A stretch of DNA of 64,000 nt from assembly GCA_045545095.1 (NCBI GenBank), contig JAZQAG010000041.1, positions 62,001 through 126,000 on the forward strand. The letters are read 5' to 3'. Both the position numbers and the translations under genes were made by a program. A model generated the notes under the pieces. That model saw nothing but the letters and a program-made list of their open reading frames with translations. It was not told the origin of the DNA and ran no database searches. Positions 36,901 through 45,197 of the stretch are shown here, piece by piece; the stretch's first letter is position 1, and every line of letters begins with the position of its first letter. Source of the DNA: Phocaeicola_A sp045545095 (lineage in GTDB: Bacteria > Bacteroidota > Bacteroidia > Bacteroidales > Bacteroidaceae).

Positions 36901-37104
36901 TCTTTCGGACATATTCAGATACAATACCCCATCAGTTTCTGGCACAAAGGTGAAATAAGCAACTTTAAAGTTGGTAGGAAACAAATAACTTTTCCCCACT
37001 TCCAAAGCCATTGGAGTATCTTTGGTAGTTCCTTCCAAACGAATTTGTGCAATCATATTCATGAACAGACATATAGAAATGCACAAGGCTGTCAATCTTC
37101 TCAT
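33985..37104 (-). CDS. Large secreted protein with ten InlB/Listeria-Bacteroides repeats
   Basis: Starting at the ATG at 37104 (the frame is open 31 codons further upstream, but the promoter lies inside that part) gives 1039 aa with signal peptide RRLTALCISICLFMNMIAQ. The first ~370 residues are beta domains. Ten ~61-residue repeats follow, of the type YSLVYMVDGLEYKRMEIAYG and HTFSGWSELPETMPA, i.e. the Listeria-Bacteroides (InlB B) repeat. Copies 3-6 are almost identical at DNA level (183-bp units, 34891-35622). A C-terminal sorting-like segment (VFTLQGVLVATSVEV, then GVYVIVGGKYKTKISVFK) closes it. It is probably a surface adhesin-like protein. Confidence 0.85.
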   Translation of the reverse strand: MRRLTALCISICLFMNMIAQIRLEGTTKDTPMALEVGKSYLFPTNFKVAYFTFVPETDGVLYLNMSERLRVLGINENVSGNLPQFGNSSVLGVEAHKIYKFQNDNTWGKSVTMDVAFVAGNPFLPVQSTNIIPEEGSVYRTTEKDGNVSFYFNVEIDASKAEAYVLLKNGKTVHVQDIILSEDYNTQATIYIVKLADVYNQLLDEGDLKEGETFQVVLKNVVDRNNAKNKYDGEIVVNYLASARATRLTNVSNVEVLKSYYYPGSDEGLIELTFSEEVTCETKSAILSYGDREKNTWTEIAIPYIIKGNVIILNLQGISMDDVPVNDDGLRYANISLKNICDKEGYPVEGNAVGSIGTVSLSFQVELVDVELYKVTYILDGNVYKSQEIAVGEPITPPDVVVGEGYLFNGWQNVPDVMPAEKLTIYGTTSTKQYQVTYILDGTVYKIDDIEYGKKLLHPAVPPKEGYTFEGWECLLESMPARDLTINGKYVVNSYSLVYMVDGLEYKRMEIAYGTPLEPEPIPSKIGHTFSGWSELPETMPAGNLTIVGNFMVNSYSLVYMVDGLEYKRMEIAYGTPLEPEPMPSKIGHIFSGWSELPKTMPAGNLTIVGNFMVNSYSLVYVLDGLEYKRMEIAYGTPLEPEPMPSKIGHTFSGWSELPETMPAGNLTIVGNFMVNSYSLVYVLDGLEYKRMEIAYGTLLEPEPMPSKIGHTFSGWSELPETMPAEDLVIQGSFQPNIYTVTYILEGEIIGTKQVVFGASVPLLEVPQKTGYLFAGWGELPAVMPACDLIVHGTYVIDKEYIFDLIYMIDGKEYKRSTVLFGSIIEPEPFPEEKEGYTFSGWSEIPGTMPFTDIVVNGSYIVNSYVITYFVDNILYASDSINYGDEVIPLEYPNKVGHTFSGWSELPATMPANDIIAKGEYIKNEYQLIYLIDGEPYATELVAYGDTIKLLDIPAKEGCIFSGWSDIPETMPDADVYVIGSFKVDVIENENRDLLVDVFTLQGVLVATSVEVNELREKLSEGVYVIVGGKYKTKISVFK
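34891..35622. repeat. Four near-identical 183-bp tandem repeats inside a surface-protein gene
   Basis: The four units differ by only a few bases each and code for repeats 3-6 of the InlB-like array. The spacing of the landmark TTCACTCCA is about 183 bp throughout. The near identity points to recent duplication or gene conversion and should allow copy-number change. Confidence 0.85.
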
Positions 37105-37131
37105 CACAACTTTTTTACAATTATTAGCCTG

Positions 37132-37139
37132 CAAATGTA
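37132..37139 (-). promoter_or_regulatory. -7 box of the repeat-protein gene
   Basis: TACATTTG on the minus strand matches TAnnTTTG, 28 bp before the ATG at 37104; this decides the start. Confidence 0.65.
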
Positions 37140-37266
37140 GTGCTTTCTTCCTGAAAGAGTTTGTCTGGACATAAAAAAGCGGTACACACAAAACCATATT
37201 TTTATGATTCTGTAAACGTCTCCATCTTTGATTGACCTTTTATTTCAGAAAGTCATAAATTTCCCA

Positions 37267-37304
37267 CAAAAAAATATAGCTACACCGGATTCGGTGTAGC
37301 TATA
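37267..37304 (-). terminator. Terminator after the zincin gene
   Basis: On the minus strand, TATAGCTACACCG and its complement (37275-37287 and 37292-37304) form a hairpin with a 4-nt loop followed by a run of T. Confidence 0.85.
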
Positions 37305-37345
37305 CCACGTATTTATATATATGAATGTGAAGAAGGCAGATTACA

Positions 37346-39718
37346 TCACTTCACAATCACTTTGCGTCCTTTCACAATATAGAATCCTTTGGAGAGTCTC
37401 TCCAGACTTGTAGCCTGTTTGCGTACGCAAACACCCGTAATATCATAAATATCTGCAGGAGTGGCAAAGAGAATTTCTCCTGCCTGAGGACGGACAACGG
37501 GCAAGTCTATACTTGTCACGTCATCAGGACTCATGCTACCATAATAATAGAGACGGAAATTGTCGAAGATTGTCCAATAGTTACTTGCCGATGAAGAGTT
37601 ACGCAATCCCACCTTCAAGTTACCCTTCGCACTGAGTTGGATCATCACCGAATTTTCATACAACCCCTCTTTGAAATAAGCTTCTGTAGCCGCCATATTA
37701 TTAGGGATATATTTCGTAGGGTTGCTTCCTACGGCAGTCTCTGTACCCACACCCAATTTGGTCTCACGTGCTTCGGCTGCGATATGTTTGATTTTCGTAT
37801 TCTTCGATCCGGCATAGAGATAAGCCACCACATTGTTCGTACCAGCCACATAGTTGTTGTATGAATCCGCCGAAGTACCTGGACGCTGGAAAGCTTGCGC
37901 ACACAGTTCGTACGTACCGGCTGGCAATCCTTTGATTGTCTGATTCATGTCGAATTTTGTCTGATAAAATTCTCCACAATGATAATTGATTGTAGGCACA
38001 GTTGACCATCCGTCACCATTTTCAATTCCAGCATCTGCCATCAAGTATGTCAAATCAAAAGGTTGTCTGGCATCAGAGGGAGTCGCCTTGTTCAAGAAAC
38101 TCATACAAGAATCATTGACTTCCTCCATCAGTTCCATCAGTTCGTTGACACCGAGCTTGTCCATATCCATGTTTTCACAGGATGCTATAAAGCCATTCAT
38201 CGCCATGTCTGTACCAGGTACATCCTCGGTGTGAGGTGTCTGCATCAAGTTCTTCAATTGTGCCAGTGCGTCGGTGAACAGTGTTTGCGAAGCCTTGGCC
38301 GATATCTTATCTGCCGCCTGCACCTCTTCTGCGGTCATTATCAACCAGCGTTGCTTACTGGCATCGTTGCCCATATTGTAGGTAGATGTGGTGGTCAATC
38401 CACTTGTACCGATGGTAAAACAATTAGGATTCTCATTCCATGATTCCGGATGGATAATCCAATATCCACGCAAGCCACTATCCTCCCCATTTCCGAAGTC
38501 TGCATCCACTCGTGAACGCATCAGATGGAAATTTTCATTAGTTGACGCTATTGCCACATCCGCCAAACGGAATCCGTGATTTCCTGTACCATAATAAGTC
38601 AAGTATCGGCCTGTCGCCACATTACGCAGTTGGTAATAACGGGTTTGAGGATTGAAAGTGATATACCATGCCACACTATCTGTGAGAACGGCTTTCTCGG
38701 CACTCATCTTCTCCATAACCACACGCTTCAATCTGTTTTCCCTCAAGAAAGAGGTGTGAAGCCCACCATCCAAAGATTCACTCTTGATATAATATTTGAT
38801 GGTATCCTCTTGTGGGAAGCAATATGCCGGAGTACCTATACCACTGGCACCGGTAGGTGGCAATCCGTCCTCACCCAATGCCTGGGCTATCATGGCACAT
38901 CCCATATACAGCAATTCACTACCTGTATCTTCCTGAGCTCCATTTATACCATAGGGCCACATGTGTGTACCGTCTCCATTGAGAGAGCTTGTCGTGTTGT
39001 TGTCCCAAAAACGGAGGAATTCCGTCACCCGGTCACCTAACCATAGACCTCCTGTCGTATTTGAACGAAGAGCAGCATTGTTCTGCCATACCCAATGGGT
39101 ACCGACTCCTATACCATGCAACAATTCATGCAAGATAGTACCCGTCCGTTGATAACTGGGATTAGGTCCTACACGCATCCAACCGCCATAGCTACAATCT
39201 GCTGTTGGAGTCCCGGAGCCATAGTGTACCGATGTGGAAAATCCGCTGATGCAGGTATATTCATTCAGATAGTCAATGGCATCCTGCACTGCCGCATTGA
39301 TACGTGCATTCTCTTCAGCAGATCCGCCATTGTCATAACTCCACCCCATAGTTCCTTTGGGAAGAGTGATAACCTTTACCACATTACCATAATAGGCCGT
39401 ACTATCATGCATCAATACATAAGCACGCATGTGATAGACCGTTGCCGGGGTCAATCCTTCGATGTAGTACAGTTGTCCTCCTTGGCTCAACACCTTCTTC
39501 GTATGAGCATCTTTGATTGTCGGCTCACTGGTCTCGCTACTCCAACAGAAGCCACGCTCTTTAAGGTTAGTTATACCGATGCCGCTCATTGTGCAACGTC
39601 CGAATGCAGTGGTTGCTCCACGAGCAATGTAAGGATTGGTTGTCACCGTCTGAGCCGTCAAGTTCAATCCCAAAGCCATACACAATGTCGTCAATAAGTG
39701 TAATTTTTTGTTTTTCAT
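37346..39718 (-). CDS. Secreted zinc metallopeptidase-like protein, multidomain
   Basis: This 790-aa protein has a signal peptide (KLHLLTTLCMALGLNLTAQ). It continues with an FnIII-like domain (about 25-120: GFCWSSETSEPTIKD, YHMRAYVLMHDSTAYYGN) and a zincin domain with HELLHGIGVGTHW. That is a metzincin-like HExxHxxG motif, but the third His is one residue further on than usual. A central helical region, a beta-sandwich (GWSTVPTINYHCGEFYQTKF) and a C-terminal sorting-like tail (IYDITGVCVRKQATS, SKGFYIVKGRKVIVK) complete it. Its target, perhaps mucin or matrix protein, is unknown. Confidence 0.8.
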   Translation of the reverse strand: MKNKKLHLLTTLCMALGLNLTAQTVTTNPYIARGATTAFGRCTMSGIGITNLKERGFCWSSETSEPTIKDAHTKKVLSQGGQLYYIEGLTPATVYHMRAYVLMHDSTAYYGNVVKVITLPKGTMGWSYDNGGSAEENARINAAVQDAIDYLNEYTCISGFSTSVHYGSGTPTADCSYGGWMRVGPNPSYQRTGTILHELLHGIGVGTHWVWQNNAALRSNTTGGLWLGDRVTEFLRFWDNNTTSSLNGDGTHMWPYGINGAQEDTGSELLYMGCAMIAQALGEDGLPPTGASGIGTPAYCFPQEDTIKYYIKSESLDGGLHTSFLRENRLKRVVMEKMSAEKAVLTDSVAWYITFNPQTRYYQLRNVATGRYLTYYGTGNHGFRLADVAIASTNENFHLMRSRVDADFGNGEDSGLRGYWIIHPESWNENPNCFTIGTSGLTTTSTYNMGNDASKQRWLIMTAEEVQAADKISAKASQTLFTDALAQLKNLMQTPHTEDVPGTDMAMNGFIASCENMDMDKLGVNELMELMEEVNDSCMSFLNKATPSDARQPFDLTYLMADAGIENGDGWSTVPTINYHCGEFYQTKFDMNQTIKGLPAGTYELCAQAFQRPGTSADSYNNYVAGTNNVVAYLYAGSKNTKIKHIAAEARETKLGVGTETAVGSNPTKYIPNNMAATEAYFKEGLYENSVMIQLSAKGNLKVGLRNSSSASNYWTIFDNFRLYYYGSMSPDDVTSIDLPVVRPQAGEILFATPADIYDITGVCVRKQATSLERLSKGFYIVKGRKVIVK

Positions 39719-39745
39719 ACATCTATAATATTAGTTTCTTGTTTG

Positions 39746-39753
39746 CAAAAGTA
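39746..39753 (-). promoter_or_regulatory. -7 box of the zincin gene
   Basis: TACTTTTG on the minus strand matches TAnnTTTG, 28 bp before the ATG. Confidence 0.65.
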
Positions 39754-39926
39754 CTATTTACTTTTATAAACAAAAAGAAAAAAATCCTATTTTTATTAAA
39801 TAACCAATATTTTAACTTTCATCATGTGTGGTCTATTTGTCCCATTCCCATTTCATTAGTTGGCTCATGATGCATATATATTATTAAGTTTATACTCCCT
39901 CCCTTGTCATTTTGAAATAATAATCG

Positions 39927-39934
39927 TACCTTTG
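39927..39934 (+). promoter_or_regulatory. -7 box of the proB promoter
   Basis: TACCTTTG matches TAnnTTTG, 22 bp before the ATG at 39956. It shows that upstream in-frame starts are not used. Confidence 0.7.
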
Positions 39935-39955
39935 CCCGACAAAAAGAATCAATTT

Positions 39956-41038
39956 ATGACCAATCACTTTACAAGAATAGCCGTAAAGATAGGTAGCAAC
40001 GTGCTTACGCGCACAGATGGCACACTGGATGTCACCCGTATGTCGGCTTTGGTGGATCAGGTGGCCGAACTTCGTCGCGAAGGCATTGAGGTCATCCTCA
40101 TCTCTTCCGGTGCCGTAGCATCGGGACGTAGCGAGTTGCATATAGACAAGAAGATGGATAGTGTGGAGCAACGCCAGCTCTACTCGGCCGTTGGACAGGC
40201 CAAACTCATCAACCGCTACTACGAGCTTTTCCGCGAACATCATATACCCGTGGGGCAGGTGCTTACCATGAAGGAGAACTTCGGCACACGCCGCCATTAT
40301 TTGAACCAACGTGGTTGCATGACCGTGATGCTGGAGAATGGAGTCATCCCTATTGTCAATGAGAATGACACCATCTCCGTGACCGAACTGATGTTTACTG
40401 ACAACGATGAGCTGAGCGGCCTCATTGCCTCCATGATGGATGCACAGGCATTGGTCATCCTCAGCAATATTGATGGCATTTTCACGGGGTCACCCGCCGA
40501 TCCGGCAAGCCGCCTCATCCCTGTGGTGGAGTTGGGTAAAGACCTGACGGAGTATATACAGACCGAGAAGTCGGGCTTTGGCCGTGGCGGTATGATTACC
40601 AAGACCAATATCGCCCGCAAGGTGGCCGACGAAGGCATCACCGTGTTCATTGCCAACGGCAAGCGTGACAATATTCTGGTGGACCTTATGCACGACCCTG
40701 AGGGGACACGTTGTACCCGTTTTGAGCCCAACCGCGAGGCCATGGGCAGTGTGAAGAAATGGATAGCCCACTCCGAAGGATTTGCCAAGGGAGAGATTCA
40801 TCTGAATGAACGTGCCGTAGAAGTGCTCACGGGCGATCAGGCCGTCAGTCTGCTTCCTGTGGGTGTCACTCGCGTTGAGGGCGATTTTGAGAAGGACGAC
40901 ATTGTCAGCCTGATGGATGCTCATGGCATCCGCATCGGTGTCGGCCGCGTGGCCTGCGATGCATCCGAGGCCCGTAGTGTGGCGGGCAAGCATGGACAAC
41001 GTCCCCTGATTCATTACGACTATCTTTATTTGGAATAA
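39956..41038 (+). CDS. proB: Glutamate 5-kinase
   Basis: This 360-aa protein phosphorylates glutamate to gamma-glutamyl phosphate, the first step of proline synthesis. Segments include RIAVKIGSNVLTRTDGTLD, VILISSGAVASGR, NENDTISVTELMFTDNDELS (substrate site) and GRGGMITKTNIARKVADEG. A C-terminal PUA domain (about 275-360) is present, so this is the full-length form. The start at 39956 is chosen because the promoter box lies just upstream. The esterase gene begins 9 bp after the stop. Confidence 0.94.
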   Translation: MTNHFTRIAVKIGSNVLTRTDGTLDVTRMSALVDQVAELRREGIEVILISSGAVASGRSELHIDKKMDSVEQRQLYSAVGQAKLINRYYELFREHHIPVGQVLTMKENFGTRRHYLNQRGCMTVMLENGVIPIVNENDTISVTELMFTDNDELSGLIASMMDAQALVILSNIDGIFTGSPADPASRLIPVVELGKDLTEYIQTEKSGFGRGGMITKTNIARKVADEGITVFIANGKRDNILVDLMHDPEGTRCTRFEPNREAMGSVKKWIAHSEGFAKGEIHLNERAVEVLTGDQAVSLLPVGVTRVEGDFEKDDIVSLMDAHGIRIGVGRVACDASEARSVAGKHGQRPLIHYDYLYLE

Positions 41039-41047
41039 TATTTGATT

Positions 41048-42580
41048 ATGGCAAGAAGATTCTATTTCAGCCTCTGTCTGGCCGTCGTTTTTAGCCTCTC
41101 TCTCATGGCAGGCCGCCCTGCCCGTGTGATTATTACCGCCGGGCAATCCAACACCGATGGCCGGTGTCCCAATACCGAATTGCCTGCTTATATCAAGGCT
41201 TTGGCCAAAGATACCATTACCTTCCAGCGTGGTGCCTACAACTTTTGCCGCATATCCCAAAATCGTACGGATGGACAGTTTGAGCGCTTTTGGCCCCAAG
41301 CCACCAAGCGGGGGGTAGAGAATTCGTGGGCTTACGATGCCGTCACCTATCTGTGGCTCGACCAGATGGTGCGCGACCCTCTGTACATCATCAAATGGGC
41401 CGTTGGGGGAACTTCCATCGCTGTTAATAAGGATTCAAAAAGCAGTGCCCATTGGAGTGCTGACAAGGGTTGGTTGAAACGCACCCGTAGTACCGCTGAG
41501 GGTGGGCGCTCACTCCTTCTGTCACTCACCCGGCAGATAGATGCTTGCATAGACAGAACCCTCTCTGCATTGAAAGATGGCTATCAGGTCGATGCCCTCC
41601 TTTGGCATCAGGGCGAGAGCGACTACAAACAAGGGAAAGCCTATTACAAGAATTTGAAGGGCGTCTTTGCCCACATCCGCCGCCATCTGACCGAGAAGAC
41701 AGGCAAGGACTATTCCTGTTTGCCCATCATCATGGGCACCGTAGCCCGTAGCAACAAGTGTTATAGTGAAGAGGTGGAAAAAGCCATGAAGCGGTTGGCC
41801 GACGAAGACCCCGACATCTACCTGATAGATATGGGCAAGGCCGGGCTTCAGCGCGATCGCCTGCATTTCGATGCTCAAGCCGCTGAGTACTTGGGCATAC
41901 AGGTGTATGACCGCCTGCTGAAGGTGGCTTATGCCCCCGAGGGAGTGCAGACAACAGAAGAGGGACCTTTGGCCAGCAAACGCATTGCTTTCCTTGGAGA
42001 CAGCTATGTACGCAACCATCGGGAACCCGCCATGCTCACCTGGCAATACAAATTCGCCCGCAAGCATGGCATGACCTACTTCAACTATGGACGCAACGGT
42101 AGCAATGTGGCCTACAATAGCCAACAATGGGGACCTGCCATGTATGTGCGCTACAAGGATTTGCCCGCCCAATTGGACTATATCGTAGTGGTGGGCGGAC
42201 ACAACGACAGTTGCAACCCCAATATCGCAGAAGAGATGGAGACGTACAAAACACGTCTGGCCGAACTCTGTGAAGGACTTATATCCCGCTATCCTACCGC
42301 ACAGATTTTCTTCTTTACCCGTTGGGTGACGGCCGACTTTGCCGGAAGCAATTTTGAGAAAGTGGTGGATGCCACGTTGGAAGTGTGTGGCAACTATAGC
42401 ATCCCGGTGTTCGACAGTGCCCGTCGGGGAGGTATCTATATAGGTAATGAGACTTTCCGCAAGACATTCCTCCAGCCCAAGAAGGGAAACACCGATACGG
42501 CCCACCTCAATGCACGCGGACATGACCGTTTCCTGCCCGTGGCCGAAGCATTCCTGTTGCAATACATGCCGTACCAGTGA
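41048..42580 (+). CDS. Two-domain secreted SGNH esterase (SASA domain plus GDSL domain)
   Basis: This ~510-aa protein begins at ATG 41048 with a signal peptide (YFSLCLAVVFSLSLMAG). The first domain is sialate-O-acetylesterase-like: GQSNTDGR carries the Ser, WAVGGTSI follows, then WHQGESDYKQG. The second is a GDSL/SGNH esterase: FLGDSYVRN, NYGRNGSNVAYN, VVGGHNDS and HLNARGHDRF. It probably removes acyl groups from glycans outside the cytoplasm. Its place between proB and proA is surprising and not explained by pathway; it may simply ride in the transcript. Confidence 0.85.
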   Translation: MARRFYFSLCLAVVFSLSLMAGRPARVIITAGQSNTDGRCPNTELPAYIKALAKDTITFQRGAYNFCRISQNRTDGQFERFWPQATKRGVENSWAYDAVTYLWLDQMVRDPLYIIKWAVGGTSIAVNKDSKSSAHWSADKGWLKRTRSTAEGGRSLLLSLTRQIDACIDRTLSALKDGYQVDALLWHQGESDYKQGKAYYKNLKGVFAHIRRHLTEKTGKDYSCLPIIMGTVARSNKCYSEEVEKAMKRLADEDPDIYLIDMGKAGLQRDRLHFDAQAAEYLGIQVYDRLLKVAYAPEGVQTTEEGPLASKRIAFLGDSYVRNHREPAMLTWQYKFARKHGMTYFNYGRNGSNVAYNSQQWGPAMYVRYKDLPAQLDYIVVVGGHNDSCNPNIAEEMETYKTRLAELCEGLISRYPTAQIFFFTRWVTADFAGSNFEKVVDATLEVCGNYSIPVFDSARRGGIYIGNETFRKTFLQPKKGNTDTAHLNARGHDRFLPVAEAFLLQYMPYQ

Positions 42581-42714
42581 CTAGTGACTAGCTACTAGTG
42601 ACTAGTGAGCAGATACGAGTGGGGCCATGTGGTATTGAACTTGTAGCTCGTAGCTGATAACCCATAGCTCAGACATTCGGCTTTAACTCCTTATAATAAA
42701 AGATAATTTGTAAA
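42581..42714. repeat. Repeat-rich gap before proA
   Basis: The gap starts with repeated ACTAGTGACTAG words (42582-42608). It then holds ACTTGTAGCTCGTAGCT (42639-42655), identical to 10595-10611, and a GGCTTTAACTCCTT word shared in part with the region upstream of the radical SAM gene. It is a dispersed intergenic repeat family; no gene is seen. Confidence 0.6.
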
Positions 42715-43956
42715 ATGAAAAAGATTTTTGAACAAGTGCAGGCGGCCAGCCGCGAACTGATGATGTTGGAGGGTGACCGCATCAACGAAATCCTGTTGGC
42801 CGTGGCCGACGAGGCCGTGGCACAAACCGACTATATCCTGGCAGAGAATGCCAAGGACTTGGCCCGTATGGACGAGGCCGACCCGAAGTATGACCGATTG
42901 AAACTCACCGCCGAACGCATCGGGGACATAGCCTCCGATATGCGCAAAGTGGCCCAATTGCCCAGTCCCCTCGGGCGTGTGTTGAAGCATCATGTCCTGC
43001 CCAACGGACTTGAACTGACCCGTGTAAGCGTGCCTTTCGGTGTGATAGGTATCATCTACGAAGCTCGCCCGAATGTCAGTTTCGACGTCTTCTCGCTCTG
43101 CCTCAAGAGTGGCAATGCCTGTGTGCTGAAAGGCGGTAGTGATGCCGATAGCTCCAATCGCGCCATCGTGGGTGTCATCCATGGTGTGCTCAGCCGCTTC
43201 GGTGTAAATCCCCATGTGGTAGAACTTCTTCCTGCCACCCGCGAGGCCACAGCCGAGATGCTTCATGCCAACGGCTACATAGACCTCATCATCCCACGCG
43301 GAAGCAGCAATCTTATCAACTTTGTCCGTGCCAATGCCACCATCCCCGTCATCGAGACAGGAGCCGGCATCTGTCATGCCTATTTCGACCGTGCGGCCAA
43401 TTTGGAGAAGGGACGTGCCATCGTCAACAATGCCAAAACCCGTCGCGTGAGTGTGTGCAATGCCCTCGACTGCCTTGTTCTTCACGAGGAACGTCTGTCC
43501 GACCTTCCAGCCTTGTGTGCACCGTTGGCCGATAGCCGTGTGCTCATTTATGCCGATGAGCCTGCATACGCTGCATTGCAAGGGGCTTATCCGGCAGGAC
43601 TGTTGAAACCTGCTACTTCTGAGAGTTTTGGCACCGAGTTTCTCTCTTACACTATGGCCATCAAGACTGTGCCCACGTTGGATGCGGCCCTTGAACATAT
43701 CCGTCTCAACAGCTCCAAGCATAGCGAATGCATCATCACCGAGGACGAGGCTACGGCCGACCGCTTCCTGCGCCTCGTGGATGCCGCCTGTGTCTATGCC
43801 AACGCGCCCACCTCGTTCACCGATGGAGCCCAGTTCGGACTTGGTGCCGAGATAGGTATCAGCACCCAGAAACTCCATGCCCGCGGCCCCATGGCCTTGG
43901 AGGAAATCACCTCCTACAAGTGGATTATCAAGGGAAATGGGCAAGTGAGAGGATAG
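42715..43956 (+). CDS. proA: Gamma-glutamyl phosphate reductase
   Basis: This 413-aa aldehyde-dehydrogenase-fold enzyme reduces gamma-glutamyl phosphate to glutamate-5-semialdehyde with NADPH. Diagnostic segments are VPFGVIGIIYEARPNVSFDV, GNACVLKGGSDADSSNRAIV, the GSSNLINFVRANATIPVIET stretch and the catalytic-Cys region AKTRRVSVCNALDCLV. Length is full. With proB upstream and proC at 59458, the whole glutamate-to-proline route is in this window. Confidence 0.95.
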   Translation: MKKIFEQVQAASRELMMLEGDRINEILLAVADEAVAQTDYILAENAKDLARMDEADPKYDRLKLTAERIGDIASDMRKVAQLPSPLGRVLKHHVLPNGLELTRVSVPFGVIGIIYEARPNVSFDVFSLCLKSGNACVLKGGSDADSSNRAIVGVIHGVLSRFGVNPHVVELLPATREATAEMLHANGYIDLIIPRGSSNLINFVRANATIPVIETGAGICHAYFDRAANLEKGRAIVNNAKTRRVSVCNALDCLVLHEERLSDLPALCAPLADSRVLIYADEPAYAALQGAYPAGLLKPATSESFGTEFLSYTMAIKTVPTLDAALEHIRLNSSKHSECIITEDEATADRFLRLVDAACVYANAPTSFTDGAQFGLGAEIGISTQKLHARGPMALEEITSYKWIIKGNGQVRG

Positions 43957-44091
43957 ACTCTCCCCCTGCCCCTCCCTGTGAGGGAGGGGAGTGAAATGAT
44001 TTGTAAAGAGATGAAGGAAATAATTAATAAATATAATAATAAGTAAAGACTATCCACTCCCCTCCCTTGTGGAGGGGCAAGGGGGAGGGTC
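43956..44091. repeat. Paired GC-rich inverted-repeat element, copy 4
   Basis: The left arm 43956-43992 and right arm 44056-44091 belong to the same family as the three copies in the mmd operon, around an AT-rich spacer, filling the proA-argF' gap. The left arm's first base is the last base of the proA stop codon. Confidence 0.8.
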
Positions 44092-44104
44092 TTCCGTTTA
44101 GATT

Positions 44105-45061
44105 ATGAAGAACTTTACCTGTGTGCAGGATATCGGCCCGTTGGACGCCGCCCTGCAAGAAGCTTTTGAGATTAAGAAAGACCGTTTCAAATACGTAGAA
44201 TTGGGACGCAACAAGACGTTGATGATGATTTTCTTCAACAGTAGTCTCCGCACCCGACTCAGCACCCAGAAGGCAGCCCTCAATCTGGGCATGAATGTCA
44301 TTGTCCTCGACATCAATCAGGGAGCCTGGAAGTTGGAGACCGAACGTGGTGTCATCATGGATGGCGACAAGCCCGAACACCTGCTGGAAGCCATCCCCGT
44401 GATGGGATGCTATTGCGATGTCATTGGTGTGCGCTCTTTTGCCCGTTTCGAGAATCGCGACTACGACTACGAAGAGGTTATCCTCAACCAGTTCATCAAG
44501 TACAGCGGCCGTCCTGTCTTCTCCATGGAGGCAGCCACACGCCACCCCCTGCAGAGTTTTGCCGACCTCATCACCATCGAGGAGTACAAGCAGACCGCCC
44601 GTCCGAAGGTAGTCCTCACATGGGCACCCCACCCCCGTCCGCTTCCGCAAGCCGTCCCCAACTCTTTTGCCGAGTGGATGAATGCGGCCGACTATGATTT
44701 TGTCATCACCCACCCCGAAGGCTACGAGCTCGATCCCAAGTTTGTGGGAAATGCCCGCGTGGAGTACGACCAGATGAAAGCCTTCGAAGGAGCCGACTTC
44801 ATCTATGCCAAGAACTGGGCCGCCTATACGGGCAACAACTACGGACAGATACTCTGCAAAGACCGTGCATGGACAGTGAGCGATCGCCAGATGGCTGTCA
44901 CCAACAATGCCTACTTCATGCACTGCCTGCCCGTGCGCCGCAACATGATTGTGACCGACGAAGTCATCGAGAGTCCCCGCTCCATCGTCATCCCCGAAGC
45001 GGCCAATCGCGAAATTTCAGCCACCGTCGTACTGAAGCGGTTGATTGAAGGGATCGGATAA
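44105..45061 (+). CDS. argF': N-succinylornithine carbamoyltransferase
   Basis: This 318-aa transcarbamylase has the carbamoyl-phosphate loop FFNSSLRTRLSTQKAA, then MEAATRHPLQSFADL and the closing MHCLPVRRN. Bacteroides fragilis uses succinylated ornithine in arginine synthesis. From that literature, a proline at position 90 marks succinylornithine preference, where acetylornithine enzymes have Glu. Here residue 90 is Pro (MDGDKPEHLLEA), supporting the assignment. The enzyme is a cytoplasmic trimer in its family. Confidence 0.92.
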   Translation: MKNFTCVQDIGPLDAALQEAFEIKKDRFKYVELGRNKTLMMIFFNSSLRTRLSTQKAALNLGMNVIVLDINQGAWKLETERGVIMDGDKPEHLLEAIPVMGCYCDVIGVRSFARFENRDYDYEEVILNQFIKYSGRPVFSMEAATRHPLQSFADLITIEEYKQTARPKVVLTWAPHPRPLPQAVPNSFAEWMNAADYDFVITHPEGYELDPKFVGNARVEYDQMKAFEGADFIYAKNWAAYTGNNYGQILCKDRAWTVSDRQMAVTNNAYFMHCLPVRRNMIVTDEVIESPRSIVIPEAANREISATVVLKRLIEGIG

Positions 45062-45146
45062 CACACGGTATTCCTAAAAGATAAAAAAACTTTTCTTTTT
45101 AATGGTTTTAGTACTTCCTTCCAGAACCATCCCCCTTTCATAGTTG

Positions 45147-45195
45147 GTTCTTTATTCGTATTTTTGAAAAGATTATTAATACGAATAAATAGAAC
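45147..45195. promoter_or_regulatory. Inverted repeat around the recombinase promoter
   Basis: TTATTCGTAT (45152-45161) and ATACGAATAA (45179-45188) are perfect inverted copies, extended imperfectly outward by GTTCT/AGAAC. The -7 box TATTTTTG (45159-45166) overlaps the left arm. The core ACGAATA also occurs in the 15-bp inversion site at 46402 and 52749, so the recombinase may bind here and control itself. Confidence 0.65.
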
Positions 45196-45197
45196 TA

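Noticed and set aside
39860..39955. An upstream in-frame extension of proB
   Set aside because: The promoter box TACCTTTG at 39927 lies inside the extension, and the family starts at the ATG at 39956.
41522..42562. A 346-codon open frame antisense to the two-domain esterase
   Set aside because: The plus-strand protein shows full catalytic motifs; the antisense translation resembles no family.
42691..43944. A 417-codon open frame antisense to proA
   Set aside because: proA is certain on the other strand; the antisense frame is a by-product of GC-rich codons.
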